A stretch of 64,000 bases of DNA from assembly GCA_030156255.1 (NCBI GenBank), contig JASGMV010000006.1, positions 30,783 to 94,782 on the forward strand, given 5' to 3'. The notes under the pieces were generated by a model. The model did no database searches and was not told the DNA's origin. It saw only the letters and a list, made by a program, of their open reading frames with translations. Source of the stretch: Desulfovibrionales bacterium (GTDB lineage Bacteria; Desulfobacterota; Desulfovibrionia; Desulfovibrionales; Desulfovibrionaceae). Each line of letters opens with the position of its first letter. Within the stretch, counting starts at the first letter, position 1. Of this stretch, positions 57,261 through 64,000 are shown in pieces. Made by a program: the position numbers and the translations under genes.

Positions 57261-58541
57261 TCAGCCCTCACGCTCGGTGGTGGATGCTTCCCCCGTCGAG
57301 GCGTTGGCTTGCGGCCGATCCTGGCCCACCTTTTTGAGTTCGCCAGAGGTCTGGTCGACGACCACTTCTTTGGTTCTCACTTCCTGGCCGGGAGCAACCC
57401 ACTGCGATCCGTCGACGATAATTTTGTCGCCGTCGGACAATCCGGACTCCACGAGCCAGTTGTTGCCGATGTTGCGTTTCACCTGCAGAACCCGCTGTTC
57501 GACTTTGTTTTCCTTGTTCACGAACAACGCGATGGGTTGTCCCTTGGTGTTGCGGGTCACGCCGCGTTGCGGCGCAAGAAAGCTGTTGTCCAGGACGCCT
57601 TCCTTGATCACGGCTCTGACGTACATGCCCGGGAGCAGCAGCTTGTAGGGATTGGGAAACTCCGCGCGCAGCGTGTAGGTCCCCGTGCTTTCGTTGACGT
57701 TGACTTCGGAGAATTTGAGCGCGCCCTCCAGAGGATAGACTTCGCCATTCTCCAGTTGCAGCGTGACAGGCACCGACTCGGAATCGAAGGTCTTGATGCG
57801 GCCCGCCTCGATATCCCGCCGTAAATTGAGAAGCTCGGAGCTTGATTGGGTGACGTCCACGTTGATGGGGTTGAGCTGGCGGATCGTGGCAAGCGCGGTT
57901 TGCTGATTTGCGGTGACCAACGCCCCGGGCGTGAGGGTGGACTTGCCGATGATGCCGCTGATGGGGGCTTTGATTTTGGTGTAGCCAAGGTTGATGCGCG
58001 CCGTTTCGATCTCGGCCTTCGCGGCGGCGATATCCGCCAAATTTTGGGAATAGGCCGCGATGGAGTCGTTGAGGTCCTGCTTGCTGATCGCGTGGCGGAT
58101 AATCAGCTTCTTGTTTCGCTCAACCTCTTCCAGGTTGCTCGGCAGGGTCGCCTCGGCCCTTTTCAGGCTCGCCACGGCGCTGTCGTAAGCCGCTCGGTAA
58201 GGAGCCGGGTCGATTTGGTACAGCACCTCGCCTTCTTTCACCTCACCGCCTTCGGTGAACAACCTTTTGAGGATGATGCCGTCCACTTGTGGGCGAACCT
58301 CCGCCGTGAGCCTGGCCGTGACCCGCCCCGGAAGTTCGGCGGTAATATCCACCGAGCGGGGATGGAGCGTGACCACGCTGACCTCCGTGGGCCCGACGTT
58401 ACGCGCCGGGCGGGTCTCCGCCTCGTCGCATCCCGCCAGGAAAAACGCCGCCAGCAGGCAGCCTAAGATCAGATTGGTCGCCACTTCTTTTATGCTATGC
58501 GTATACACGCCCAGGCCGGGGTGTCTGCGATTCCAATTCAA
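57261..58541 (-). CDS. RND efflux periplasmic adaptor, AcrA/MexA-like lipoprotein
   Basis: Adaptor of 426 residues. The lipobox AAFFLAGC predicts lipidation at Cys38. Lipoyl halves ([20 protein letters not shown] and [20 protein letters not shown]) bracket a coiled hairpin. I place the start at TTG 58541, 7 bp after an AAGGAGG site; a GTG at codon 20 would give a shorter, more typical signal peptide, so the start is uncertain. First gene of the efflux operon, directly downstream of the operator-overlapped promoter. Confidence 0.92.
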   Translation of the reverse strand: MNWNRRHPGLGVYTHSIKEVATNLILGCLLAAFFLAGCDEAETRPARNVGPTEVSVVTLHPRSVDITAELPGRVTARLTAEVRPQVDGIILKRLFTEGGEVKEGEVLYQIDPAPYRAAYDSAVASLKRAEATLPSNLEEVERNKKLIIRHAISKQDLNDSIAAYSQNLADIAAAKAEIETARINLGYTKIKAPISGIIGKSTLTPGALVTANQQTALATIRQLNPINVDVTQSSSELLNLRRDIEAGRIKTFDSESVPVTLQLENGEVYPLEGALKFSEVNVNESTGTYTLRAEFPNPYKLLLPGMYVRAVIKEGVLDNSFLAPQRGVTRNTKGQPIALFVNKENKVEQRVLQVKRNIGNNWLVESGLSDGDKIIVDGSQWVAPGQEVRTKEVVVDQTSGELKKVGQDRPQANASTGEASTTEREG

Positions 58542-58576
58542 GGGGAAGCCTCCTTGCCGAGATCGGCTTGATTCTT

Positions 58577-58621
58577 TACTGTACCGAGCAGTACTTATAA
58601 TCCGCCCAGACAGGTAGTCAA
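58577..58621 (-). promoter_or_regulatory. Efflux operon promoter with overlapping TetR-type operator
   Basis: On the minus strand -35 TTGACT (58621-58616), 16 bp, and -10 TATAAG (58599-58594) are followed directly by the inverted repeat TACTG-N7-CAGTA (58577-58593). The repeat covers the expected start point, so binding of the divergently encoded TetR regulator there would block transcription. The regulator-site pairing is inferred. Confidence 0.7.
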
Positions 58622-58636
58622 CTCATAGCGCTGCTT

Positions 58637-58662
58637 GAAATTATTTCTATAGAAATAATTTC
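58637..58662. promoter_or_regulatory. 26-bp perfect A/T-rich palindrome upstream of the efflux promoter
   Basis: GAAATTATTTCTA (58637-58649) and TAGAAATAATTTC (58650-58662) are exact complements with no loop. It lies 15 bp upstream of the -35 box, where an activator or second repressor might bind. Confidence 0.6.
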
Positions 58663-58709
58663 TATTCCAAAAGGTATGCTGTTCGCGACTTTCGTCGACC
58701 GCCCTCCTG

Positions 58710-58930
58710 CTCTACGCATGCACATCCAGGCCGAGGCGCCTGCGGCTTCAATTCAAGGGAAAGCCTCCTGAGCCTTCTTGCCGAGATCGGCCTGATCCTT
58801 TATTGTATGGGGAGTGCTTATAATCCGTTCAGGCTAATAGCTAGCTCATAGTGTGGTTTGAAATAGTTTTTTTGGAAATTAGTTCGGCCGCAGAGGGGCG
58901 CCTGCCGTTGACGACTTTCGATGCTTCGCG
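58710..58930 (-). repeat. Efflux promoter repeat, copy 2 (decayed)
   Basis: Resembles copy 1 from within the adaptor coding start to past the promoter. The segments 58495-58548 and 58710-58763 agree at 41 of 54 positions by hand count. The copied adaptor start is dead, because the third codon is TGA. The operator is degraded (TATTG...AGTGC), but TATAAG is still present. Confidence 0.65.
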
Positions 58931-59058
58931 GATGGTCGCAAGCCGACTGTCATGGAGAGAAGAAAGCATAAATTACAACAACGGCGCAAAGGTTTTCTTC
59001 GCGGGAAGCGGCGATGGTCGCGCCGCCGTGAAAATCTCCGCAGCGCGCTGTAGAAAAA

Positions 59059-59175
59059 CCTCCTTGCCGAGCCTAGCTTGATTCTTTACTGTACCGGGCA
59101 GTACTTACAGTTCGTCGGGGTGAGTCGTCAACTCATCTTCTACAGATGAAATAATTATAAAGAAATCAATTTATC
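59059..59175 (-). repeat. Efflux promoter repeat, copy 3 (operator retained)
   Basis: The segments 59059-59136 and 58549-58626 agree without gaps at 62 of 78 positions by hand count. The operator TACTG-N7-CAGTA is intact at 59087-59103, the -35 reads TTGACG, but the -10 has become TGTAAG. It lies just upstream of the tetR gene and so may now serve as a tetR operator. Confidence 0.65.
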
Positions 59176-59190
59176 GCAGAGGTAACCGCC

Positions 59191-59877
59191 ATGGAGGCGA
59201 CAACACCCAAACGGTCCCAGCGCGGACGGCCGAAAACCGTCTGTCATGAGCAGCAAAAAGCGCTCATAGCATCGGCGGCGCAGAAACTTTTTGCGGAAAA
59301 CGGATACGCCCGCACCACTGTGGACAAAATCGCCGCAACATGTCGGGTCTCGAAACAAACCTTATACCGGCTGTTCCCGACCAAACTCGCCTTGTTTGCT
59401 GCGGCTGTTGAAGCGCATCGTCTTGAATTTCTTCATTTTTCTCCTGAGTATGACAACCTGCCCCTGGATGAGGCGCTGGAGAAAATTTTCAAGATCGACA
59501 ACTTCGATCTGAAGAAACAATTGTGCACGTCATTTCTACGATTGGCCTTGGTGGAGTCGGCGCGCTTTCCCGAACTCAAGGCAACCTTGAGGCGTCATGG
59601 CGGCGACACATCGCGCAGAGAGTTGTCGCAATGGCTCGAAAAACAGCACAGACGGGGACGAATCCGCGTCGACGACGCCTTCAGCGCCGCAACGATTTTG
59701 CTGGACATGGTTTTCGGCTCCCTTATACGCAAGGAAATGGGGGAGTTCGAATGCACCAGCGCTGAGCACCGCCGCCAATATGTTAAATTGTGTATTTCTG
59801 TGTTTTTGCATGGGGTCGAGGTGGAGCAACCGCTTCGAGCGTCGGTCGAGGCGCAAGACGAAGCCCGGACGATCTGA
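59191..59877 (+). CDS. TetR-family transcriptional repressor
   Basis: Regulator of 228 residues. The N-terminal helix-turn-helix (IASAAQKLFAENGYARTTVD, then KIAATCRVSKQTLYRLFPTK) is classical TetR/AcrR. The C-terminal ligand domain resembles the AefR-like group (LKKQLCTSFLRLALVESARF). Divergent from the RND operon, so it is predicted to repress it and probably itself. ATG 59191 follows AGAGGT at 7 bp. Confidence 0.92.
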   Translation: MEATTPKRSQRGRPKTVCHEQQKALIASAAQKLFAENGYARTTVDKIAATCRVSKQTLYRLFPTKLALFAAAVEAHRLEFLHFSPEYDNLPLDEALEKIFKIDNFDLKKQLCTSFLRLALVESARFPELKATLRRHGGDTSRRELSQWLEKQHRRGRIRVDDAFSAATILLDMVFGSLIRKEMGEFECTSAEHRRQYVKLCISVFLHGVEVEQPLRASVEAQDEARTI

Positions 59878-60332
59878 CCCTGCACGCCCAGCAATTCGGG
59901 CAGCTCACGGATATCCTCAAGGACCGCCGCAGGGGCGTAGCGCATGCAGACGGCTCGGTCGCCATAGCCCCAGCCGGCGAAGGCGCCTTTGGCCGTGGCG
60001 TTTTGAGCCAACGCCCTGTCCCACTCGGCGTCGCCCGCCACCAGGGTTTGCGCCGCGGAAAGACCAGGGAAGTTCGGGAGAACGCGTCGATGGATGACCC
60101 TTGGGTCCGGCTTGACCGGCTTACCGGGTTTCTCGCCCGCGAACAGGGAGAAATACCGGGCGATCCCGAAGCGCTCGGCGGCGGGCATGCCGATGACGCC
60201 GGAGACCGCCGCATCCGTCGGCGGAGCCCCGCCGCGGTCGCGGAAGGTCTGCTGCATGGCCGCGGCTACGGCTGGCAAGGCGTTGGCCAGGGCGCCGTCG
60301 AAGTCGCATACGATCAGTCGGATGTTGTTCAT
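59595..60332 (-). pseudogene. HAD-family hydrolase with missing cap region and lost stop codon
   Basis: It starts MNNIRLIVCDFDGALANALP, a HAD motif I with the nucleophile Asp. Residues IGMPAAERF are then followed directly by GIARYFSLF, KPVKPDPRV (motif III lysine) and VAGDAEWDRALAQNA (motif IV), so the ~100-residue cap with motif II expected of a phosphoglycolate-phosphatase-like protein is missing. HAD-like sequence ends at ELPELLGVQG near 59880; the frame then runs on antisense through tetR to 59595. Probably an inactive remnant, although a small cap-less phosphatase cannot be excluded. Confidence 0.55.
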
Positions 60333-60448
60333 TCGGGCGGCTCCCTCAAGATATACGGCGGCGCAAGCCCCGGTTCGGATGGATTTTTGACGGGGAAATG
60401 GGTAAGGGAAGAAAGCCGCAGAAAAGTTGTTCAACCTTAGGAGGATTC

Positions 60449-60841
60449 ATGCGCGCATTGCTTCGATTCGCCCCCACTCCGTTGATTTTGCTGATGGCGC
60501 CTCTGCTGCTGCAGGGCTGCTGGTTCCTGGCCGCGGGCGCCGTGGCCGGCTCCGGCGCTTTTGCGTACTACAACGGCTGGGTGGCCCGGGACTACAACAC
60601 CTCGGTTTCATCGGCTTACGAGGCGAGCCTTCAGGCTTGCTCCAGCCTGGGCGTGAAGGTGACCAAGAAAGAGAAGGAGCTCGCCTCGGCCTCCATTACC
60701 GGAAAGGACGGCGACTCGGATGTGTGGATCACCGTCAAGCAGATCGACCAGAAGACGGTCAAGATCGAGGTTAAGGCGGGGATTATCGGCGACAAACAGG
60801 CGGCGGAGAACATTCACGCGGCCATCACGAGACACCTATAA
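60449..60841 (+). CDS. DUF3568-like small lipoprotein
   Basis: Protein of 130 residues with a signal peptide ending in the lipobox LLLQGC, then AAGAVAGSGAFAYYNGWVARD and an alpha/beta domain rich in lysine (VWITVKQIDQKTVKIEVKAG). This matches my memory of DUF3568 lipoproteins, whose function is unknown. The ATG 60449 follows TTAGGAGG at 5 bp. It is followed by two hairpins and has no evident operon partners. Confidence 0.8.
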   Translation: MRALLRFAPTPLILLMAPLLLQGCWFLAAGAVAGSGAFAYYNGWVARDYNTSVSSAYEASLQACSSLGVKVTKKEKELASASITGKDGDSDVWITVKQIDQKTVKIEVKAGIIGDKQAAENIHAAITRHL

Positions 60842-60861
60842 TTGATTGTTGAAAAACTCAA

Positions 60862-60880
60862 TTGAGCGCAGACCGCTCAA
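60862..60880 (+). other. Short hairpin after the lipoprotein gene
   Basis: TTGAGCG (60862-60868) pairs with CGCTCAA (60874-60880) over a 5-nt loop, 20 bp after the lipoprotein stop. No T run follows, so it is not a standard terminator. Confidence 0.5.
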
Positions 60881-60901
60881 AATGATGAGATGCGAGGAAG
60901 T

Positions 60902-60955
60902 GAAAAATCCAGATCGCGCCGTGTATTGCACATACATAAGCGATCTGGATTTTTC
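60902..60955. terminator. 16-bp perfect inverted repeat with 22-nt loop
   Basis: GAAAAATCCAGATCGC (60902-60917) and its exact complement (60940-60955) flank 22 nt. The A-rich left arm and T-rich right arm would give a bidirectional terminator fold, serving the lipoprotein gene on one strand and the DUF3540 gene on the other. The loop is unusually long, so another role is possible. Confidence 0.45.
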
Positions 60956-61102
60956 GCTGGCGAAGCAAATAACCATGTTGGGGCGGGCTGATAAAAGCAA
61001 CACCGAATCGGCCGATCGTTTTCGCTCGGACAGTCGATCCGGGACGCATGCTCGCGTCCGCCTCCGCGCCGTCTTCCCTTGCTCGGTGTAATGGCCGCCG
61101 CG

Positions 61103-61693
61103 TTACTGTCTGCGCTTGAGGCGTCTGGCGCCGAGCGCATCCGTTCTTGAGCAGTCCTCGGCTTCTTGCGTTTCAGGCTTGTCCGCCCCGGTTTTCGGCA
61201 GGGCAGGGCGTGCTGCGTTTGAGGACCCCGCCTTGCGTAAAACGCCGCGCATTTCCCGGATCAGGGTGCGCACCGCGCCGCGTGCGTAGCCCGCCAGCGT
61301 GCAAGTCGAAAAGAAACCGGGACGGCGCACTACGCGCACATCCGCCTCCGGGATGGACAAATGCAGGCTTTCCGTCCCTTCGATTTCCACCCGACCGGCC
61401 TTGATGTAGACGGCGTCGTCGAATTCCAGGGTCGCTACTGGCGTAGCTTTCTCCAGCACGGTGAGCACATAGGCGGCTTTGCCCGGCCCGACGTACAGCA
61501 GCACAACATCTCCGACTTCCGGAGCGAGCAGGCAGCCGGAAGACTTGTAGGCCGGAGTGATGCGGCCGTTTTCAAGACGTACGATAAACGCGTCTTGGTC
61601 CATCCCCTTGATGCGCCCATGCACGATGCGCGGCTGTGTCCTGTCGCGCTCCTTCGGCGGTGAGGGAAAGGGGATGACGCTATATGGTGTCAT
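61103..61693 (-). CDS. DUF3540-like protein (type VI secretion-associated family)
   Basis: Protein of 196 residues with a beta-rich core: AYKSSGCLLAPEVGDVVLLY, then AAYVLTVLEKATPVATLEF, then VYIKAGRVEIEGTESLHLSI. The tail is basic and low complexity. The pattern fits my memory of DUF3540, a family found beside VgrG/PAAR-type genes of type VI secretion. None of those partners is in the window, so this is an orphan. ATG 61693 follows CAGGAG at 6 bp. The family call is from memory of the pattern and not from a search. Confidence 0.65.
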   Translation of the reverse strand: MTPYSVIPFPSPPKERDRTQPRIVHGRIKGMDQDAFIVRLENGRITPAYKSSGCLLAPEVGDVVLLYVGPGKAAYVLTVLEKATPVATLEFDDAVYIKAGRVEIEGTESLHLSIPEADVRVVRRPGFFSTCTLAGYARGAVRTLIREMRGVLRKAGSSNAARPALPKTGADKPETQEAEDCSRTDALGARRLKRRQ

Positions 61694-62073
61694 AAGTCGC
61701 TCCTGCGTTCTCCAGGTCGGTTGTCAGGCTCCACGAGTCGGCTTCTAAGATCGAGCGGTCTTCCGAATGGAGCGAACGTTCTGTCTGGCGTCGTGGTTCA
61801 GATCGGGATGGGCTTGTCGGTGAGGCGTCCGCCCTGGAGCGCGCGCTCCTCGAACCGGCGACGACTCCCCCCGCGTAGCGTTTGGCGTTGCCGAGCAGGC
61901 GCCGCCTTGTTCGCCCGCCGGGAATAGCAAAAGTGGGACAAAAGATTTGGGCCATGGCCCGCCTCCACAGTAATTGTCATGTCTGCGTGGTGTAGTGTAG
62001 CCGACATGACCATGCGAGCAAGTAGATTTTCATCCTGTAAGGAATAATGGCGAGCGGCAACGTGCGGCCAAAG
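61694..62073. other. Leader region of the DUF3540 gene
   Basis: About 380 bp. A minus-strand frame at 61955-61680 (starting MAQIFCPTFAIPGG, after GGAGGCGGGCC) overlaps the DUF3540 start by 14 bp. It has a good ribosome-binding site but a composition unlike a folded protein, so it may be a remnant of an upstream partner. A putative promoter and inverted repeat lie at 61976-62021. Confidence 0.35.
61976..62021 (-). promoter_or_regulatory. Putative promoter flanked by an 8-bp inverted repeat
   Basis: On the minus strand -35 TTGCTC (62021-62016), 16 bp, -10 TACACT (61999-61994). GTCATGTC (61976-61983) and GACATGAC (62003-62010) are perfect inverted arms that straddle the -10 box, 19 bp apart. 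Confidence 0.45.
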
Positions 62074-62104
62074 AAAAAGGTCCGGCGGGCGCGCCCGCCG
62101 GACC
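62074..62104 (-). terminator. Terminator of the etfBA operon
   Basis: A perfect 26-bp palindrome (62079-62104, GGTCCGGCGGGC plus its complement) is followed on the minus strand by TTTTTC. It starts 23 bp after the etfA stop. Confidence 0.93.
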
Positions 62105-62127
62105 TTGGAATATATCCGCTACGTAAT

Positions 62128-63153
62128 TTATTTCGCTAACAATTCAGAAACCTTGCGCATGACAGCGAAGGCGTCTGCCACATAGAGTACATCGGCCTTG
62201 CCTTGGGCCCAGCCGCAGCCGGCGTCCAGGTTGACGGCCCTGCGTTCATTGATGAAACGCCAGCCGACCACATGCGGCTCTTCGCCGTGGCAGCAGGTGG
62301 CCAAGCCTTTGGGGTGTCGCGGCGTAGCGCCCGTTTGCCCCACCTGGTGCATGTGCGTGAGGAACGGCAGCACGTCCTGGCCTTCGCCGCCCATGTCCAC
62401 CAGGGACTTGGAGCTGCCCAGGGACGCCTTGGCCTTGTCCAGGAACTCGAGAATGATCTCGCCGGCCTCCGGAACGTGGGAAGCGCCGTCGGCCTGTTTT
62501 TTGGTCCAGCCGGCGCCCGCGACGAACAGAAGCTCCGCGTCGGGGCGAATGGTCTGCTCCTCGGAGGAGGGCGCGTCCACCCGCAGCGTCTTGGTGCGCA
62601 AGAGATTTTCGCCGATGGTCAAATCCACGGCGGCTCCGGCGGCGTCGCTCGCTTGGCCCGTGTAGGGCTCGAAGCAGCCCGGGGCGACGGTCACGATCCA
62701 CGGGGCCGCCTGGCGAGCGATCTTGCCGACCATTCTCTGCCGATAGAACCAGCGGGCGGCGACGACTTTTCCGTTTTCGAAGGAAAGGCCGGTGAGTTGG
62801 GTGTCGGCTTTACCGCCCAACCTCTGGGCCACGCCGGCGGCGATGCGGCTCATACGCGAATCCGCCGCGGCCACGACCACGTCCGCGCCCGCGGCCTTGC
62901 ACAGCGCCTCCATGGCGGCTGCATCCGTGGCGTAGCGGGGCGCGGCCAATTCGGGATTTTGAATCGTGAAGACTTCGGCTCCCGCGCCTGCGGCGATTCC
63001 CGCCGCGGTCTGGACATCAGCTCCGAACACGCCGACTTTGAACTCGGCCGAAGCGGACTCGGCCAGGGTTTTGGCCGCGGCCAGGGCCTCCAGGGCGGGA
63101 CGGTCCAGACCGCCGTCGGACTGCGCGGGGGCGACAAACAATATCTTGGTCAT
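62128..63153 (-). CDS. etfA: Electron transfer flavoprotein alpha subunit (divergent)
   Basis: Alpha subunit of 341 residues that binds FAD and passes electrons between dehydrogenases and other carriers. The N-terminal domain (MTKILFVAPAQSDGGLDRPA onward) matches the ETF fold, and the FAD-domain motif VGQTG is at 271-275. The usual ISGAIQH segment after it is replaced by a cysteine/histidine-bearing stretch, CCHGEEPHVVGWRF (from residue 287), with another Cys at 313. ATG 63153 is preferred to a longer frame that overlaps etfB. 16 bp after etfB. Confidence 0.85.
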   Translation of the reverse strand: MTKILFVAPAQSDGGLDRPALEALAAAKTLAESASAEFKVGVFGADVQTAAGIAAGAGAEVFTIQNPELAAPRYATDAAAMEALCKAAGADVVVAAADSRMSRIAAGVAQRLGGKADTQLTGLSFENGKVVAARWFYRQRMVGKIARQAAPWIVTVAPGCFEPYTGQASDAAGAAVDLTIGENLLRTKTLRVDAPSSEEQTIRPDAELLFVAGAGWTKKQADGASHVPEAGEIILEFLDKAKASLGSSKSLVDMGGEGQDVLPFLTHMHQVGQTGATPRHPKGLATCCHGEEPHVVGWRFINERRAVNLDAGCGWAQGKADVLYVADAFAVMRKVSELLAK

Positions 63154-63169
63154 TTTTTTCTCCCTTTGC

Positions 63170-63964
63170 CTATCCGCGGATCCAGTCCACGATCTCCCGG
63201 GCGATGTCGTCGACCGGCGTGTCCTTGACGATGCGCGTCTCGCGTTTCTGCTTGGGCAGCTCCACGGAGAGGAACTCCAGCCCTTCGGACGCGAGCTTGA
63301 CCGGTTTGGCCTTCTGAAGCGCCGGCATGATGAGTCGCATGTTCTGCATGCCCACCTGAGGGTTGTTGGGCGGTTCGGACAGCTCGCCCGTGGCCCAACC
63401 CAGAACGGCCGGCGTACTTTGGCAGGACGAAACCAGATAGCCTCCGCCCTCCACGCGCTCAAAGACCTCGAAGGACCCGTCGTCGGCCATGGCCAGACGG
63501 TCCACGCCTTGGAACTGGTCCGTGATCCCCAGGATTTCGCCGATCATCTGGAGCACGGCGCCGGTTCCCCGCGAGGCCGACTGCCATCCCCCGAACAGCA
63601 GCAGATTGGACTTGTCCAGGCCGGGGACGGCCTCAATGGCCTCCGCCAGTACGGCCGCGGTCTCGGCCGCGTCCGTAAATCCGCCGCAGGGGCCGTCCAC
63701 GGCGACCAGTTCGAAGGCCGCCTTTTGGCCGATGCTCATCATCACCTGCTGGAGCTTGGCCTTGGGACCGAGGCTTACCAGATAAACTTTGGCGCCCGCG
63801 ACTTTTTTCGCCAGATTCGCGGCTTCGAACAGGGCGTGCCCGGCCCAGGGGTCCAGCACCGCCGGCAACATCATCTCGTTCTTGAGCGCCGGGCCGGGCG
63901 CCGGCTCCAAGGTCTGCAACGGATCCGGAACAATCGATCCGCACACTACAATCTGCAACGCCAT
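63170..63964 (-). CDS. etfB: Electron transfer flavoprotein beta subunit
   Basis: Beta subunit of 264 residues, MALQIVVCGSIVPDPLQTLE onward, with WAGHALFEAANLAKKVAGAK and the C-terminal ETF-beta tail that embraces the alpha subunit. It pairs with etfA downstream. ATG 63964 follows AAGGAG at 8 bp. The physiological partner dehydrogenase is not in the window; upstream genes lie beyond its edge. Confidence 0.9.
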   Translation of the reverse strand: MALQIVVCGSIVPDPLQTLEPAPGPALKNEMMLPAVLDPWAGHALFEAANLAKKVAGAKVYLVSLGPKAKLQQVMMSIGQKAAFELVAVDGPCGGFTDAAETAAVLAEAIEAVPGLDKSNLLLFGGWQSASRGTGAVLQMIGEILGITDQFQGVDRLAMADDGSFEVFERVEGGGYLVSSCQSTPAVLGWATGELSEPPNNPQVGMQNMRLIMPALQKAKPVKLASEGLEFLSVELPKQKRETRIVKDTPVDDIAREIVDWIRG

Positions 63965-64000
63965 GTGAGACTCCTTGGGAGGTTGCATGTTCCGGGGGGG

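Larger units (their letters stand above)
58495..58705 (-). repeat. Efflux promoter repeat, copy 1 (intact)
   Basis: Unit made of the first codons of the adaptor, its ribosome-binding region, operator, promoter and an A/T-rich palindrome. Two decayed relatives follow at 58710-58930 and 59059-59175. Confidence 0.7.

Noticed and set aside
58851..59081. 76-codon open frame between the efflux promoter repeats
   Set aside because: It runs from copy 2 into copy 3 of the repeat, so it is derived from duplicated non-coding DNA.

Overview
This 64 kb window is a GC-rich bacterial chromosome segment made up mostly of core housekeeping genes. Several traits suggest a sulfate reducer of the Desulfovibrionales (Desulfovibrio-like): the protein sequences themselves, a zinc-ribbon L24, a divergent etfBA pair, and a dcw cluster that opens with mraZ and includes a meso-DAP-type MurE. 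That assignment is inference from sequence character and not from a database search.

Layout. (1) 1-10967, minus strand: a compact division and cell-wall (dcw) operon, mraZ-rsmH-ftsL-ftsI-murE-murF-mraY-murD-ftsW-murG, cut off inside murG. It starts from a clear sigma70 promoter overlapped by a 10-bp-periodic MraZ operator. (2) 11309-12376, plus: a divergent HD-GYP protein. (3) 12597-14487, minus: MltA lytic transglycosylase, preceded by an unknown gene broken by two homopolymer frameshifts. (4) 14806-19028, plus: an RND efflux pair (adaptor and pump) with no outer-membrane channel, then a convergent LysR regulator. (5) 20120-37553, minus: the str, S10, spc and alpha ribosomal operons run together, rpsL-rpsG-fusA-rpsJ through rpoA-rplQ, with secY and map inside and a strong terminator after rplQ. 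(6) 37554-38220: a gene-poor spacer. (7) 38221-52081, plus: tRNA-Thr/Tyr/Gly/Thr-tuf-rpmG-tRNA-Trp-secE-nusG-rplK-rplA-rplJ-rplL-rpoB-rpoC, ending in a classic terminator. (8) 52422-58541, minus: a complete tripartite RND efflux operon (adaptor, pump, OprM-type channel), divergent from a TetR repressor at 59191. The intergenic region between them holds three decayed copies of one promoter/operator unit. (9) 59595-62104: a damaged HAD phosphatase, a DUF3568-like lipoprotein, and an orphan DUF3540-like protein, with striking inverted repeats around them. (10) 62074-64000, minus: etfB-etfA with a perfect palindromic terminator.

The genes work together in blocks. The dcw operon makes the lipid-linked peptidoglycan precursor and the septal synthase. 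The two large ribosome/RNA polymerase blocks supply the translation and transcription machinery and are transcribed away from one another. The 52-59 kb block looks like a self-contained, repressor-controlled drug efflux module.

I see no CRISPR array, prophage, transposase, defence island or biosynthetic cluster. The most unusual material is non-coding or decayed: the triplicated efflux promoter, the MraZ operator array, the frameshifted gene before mltA, and a two-copy palindromic repeat family.
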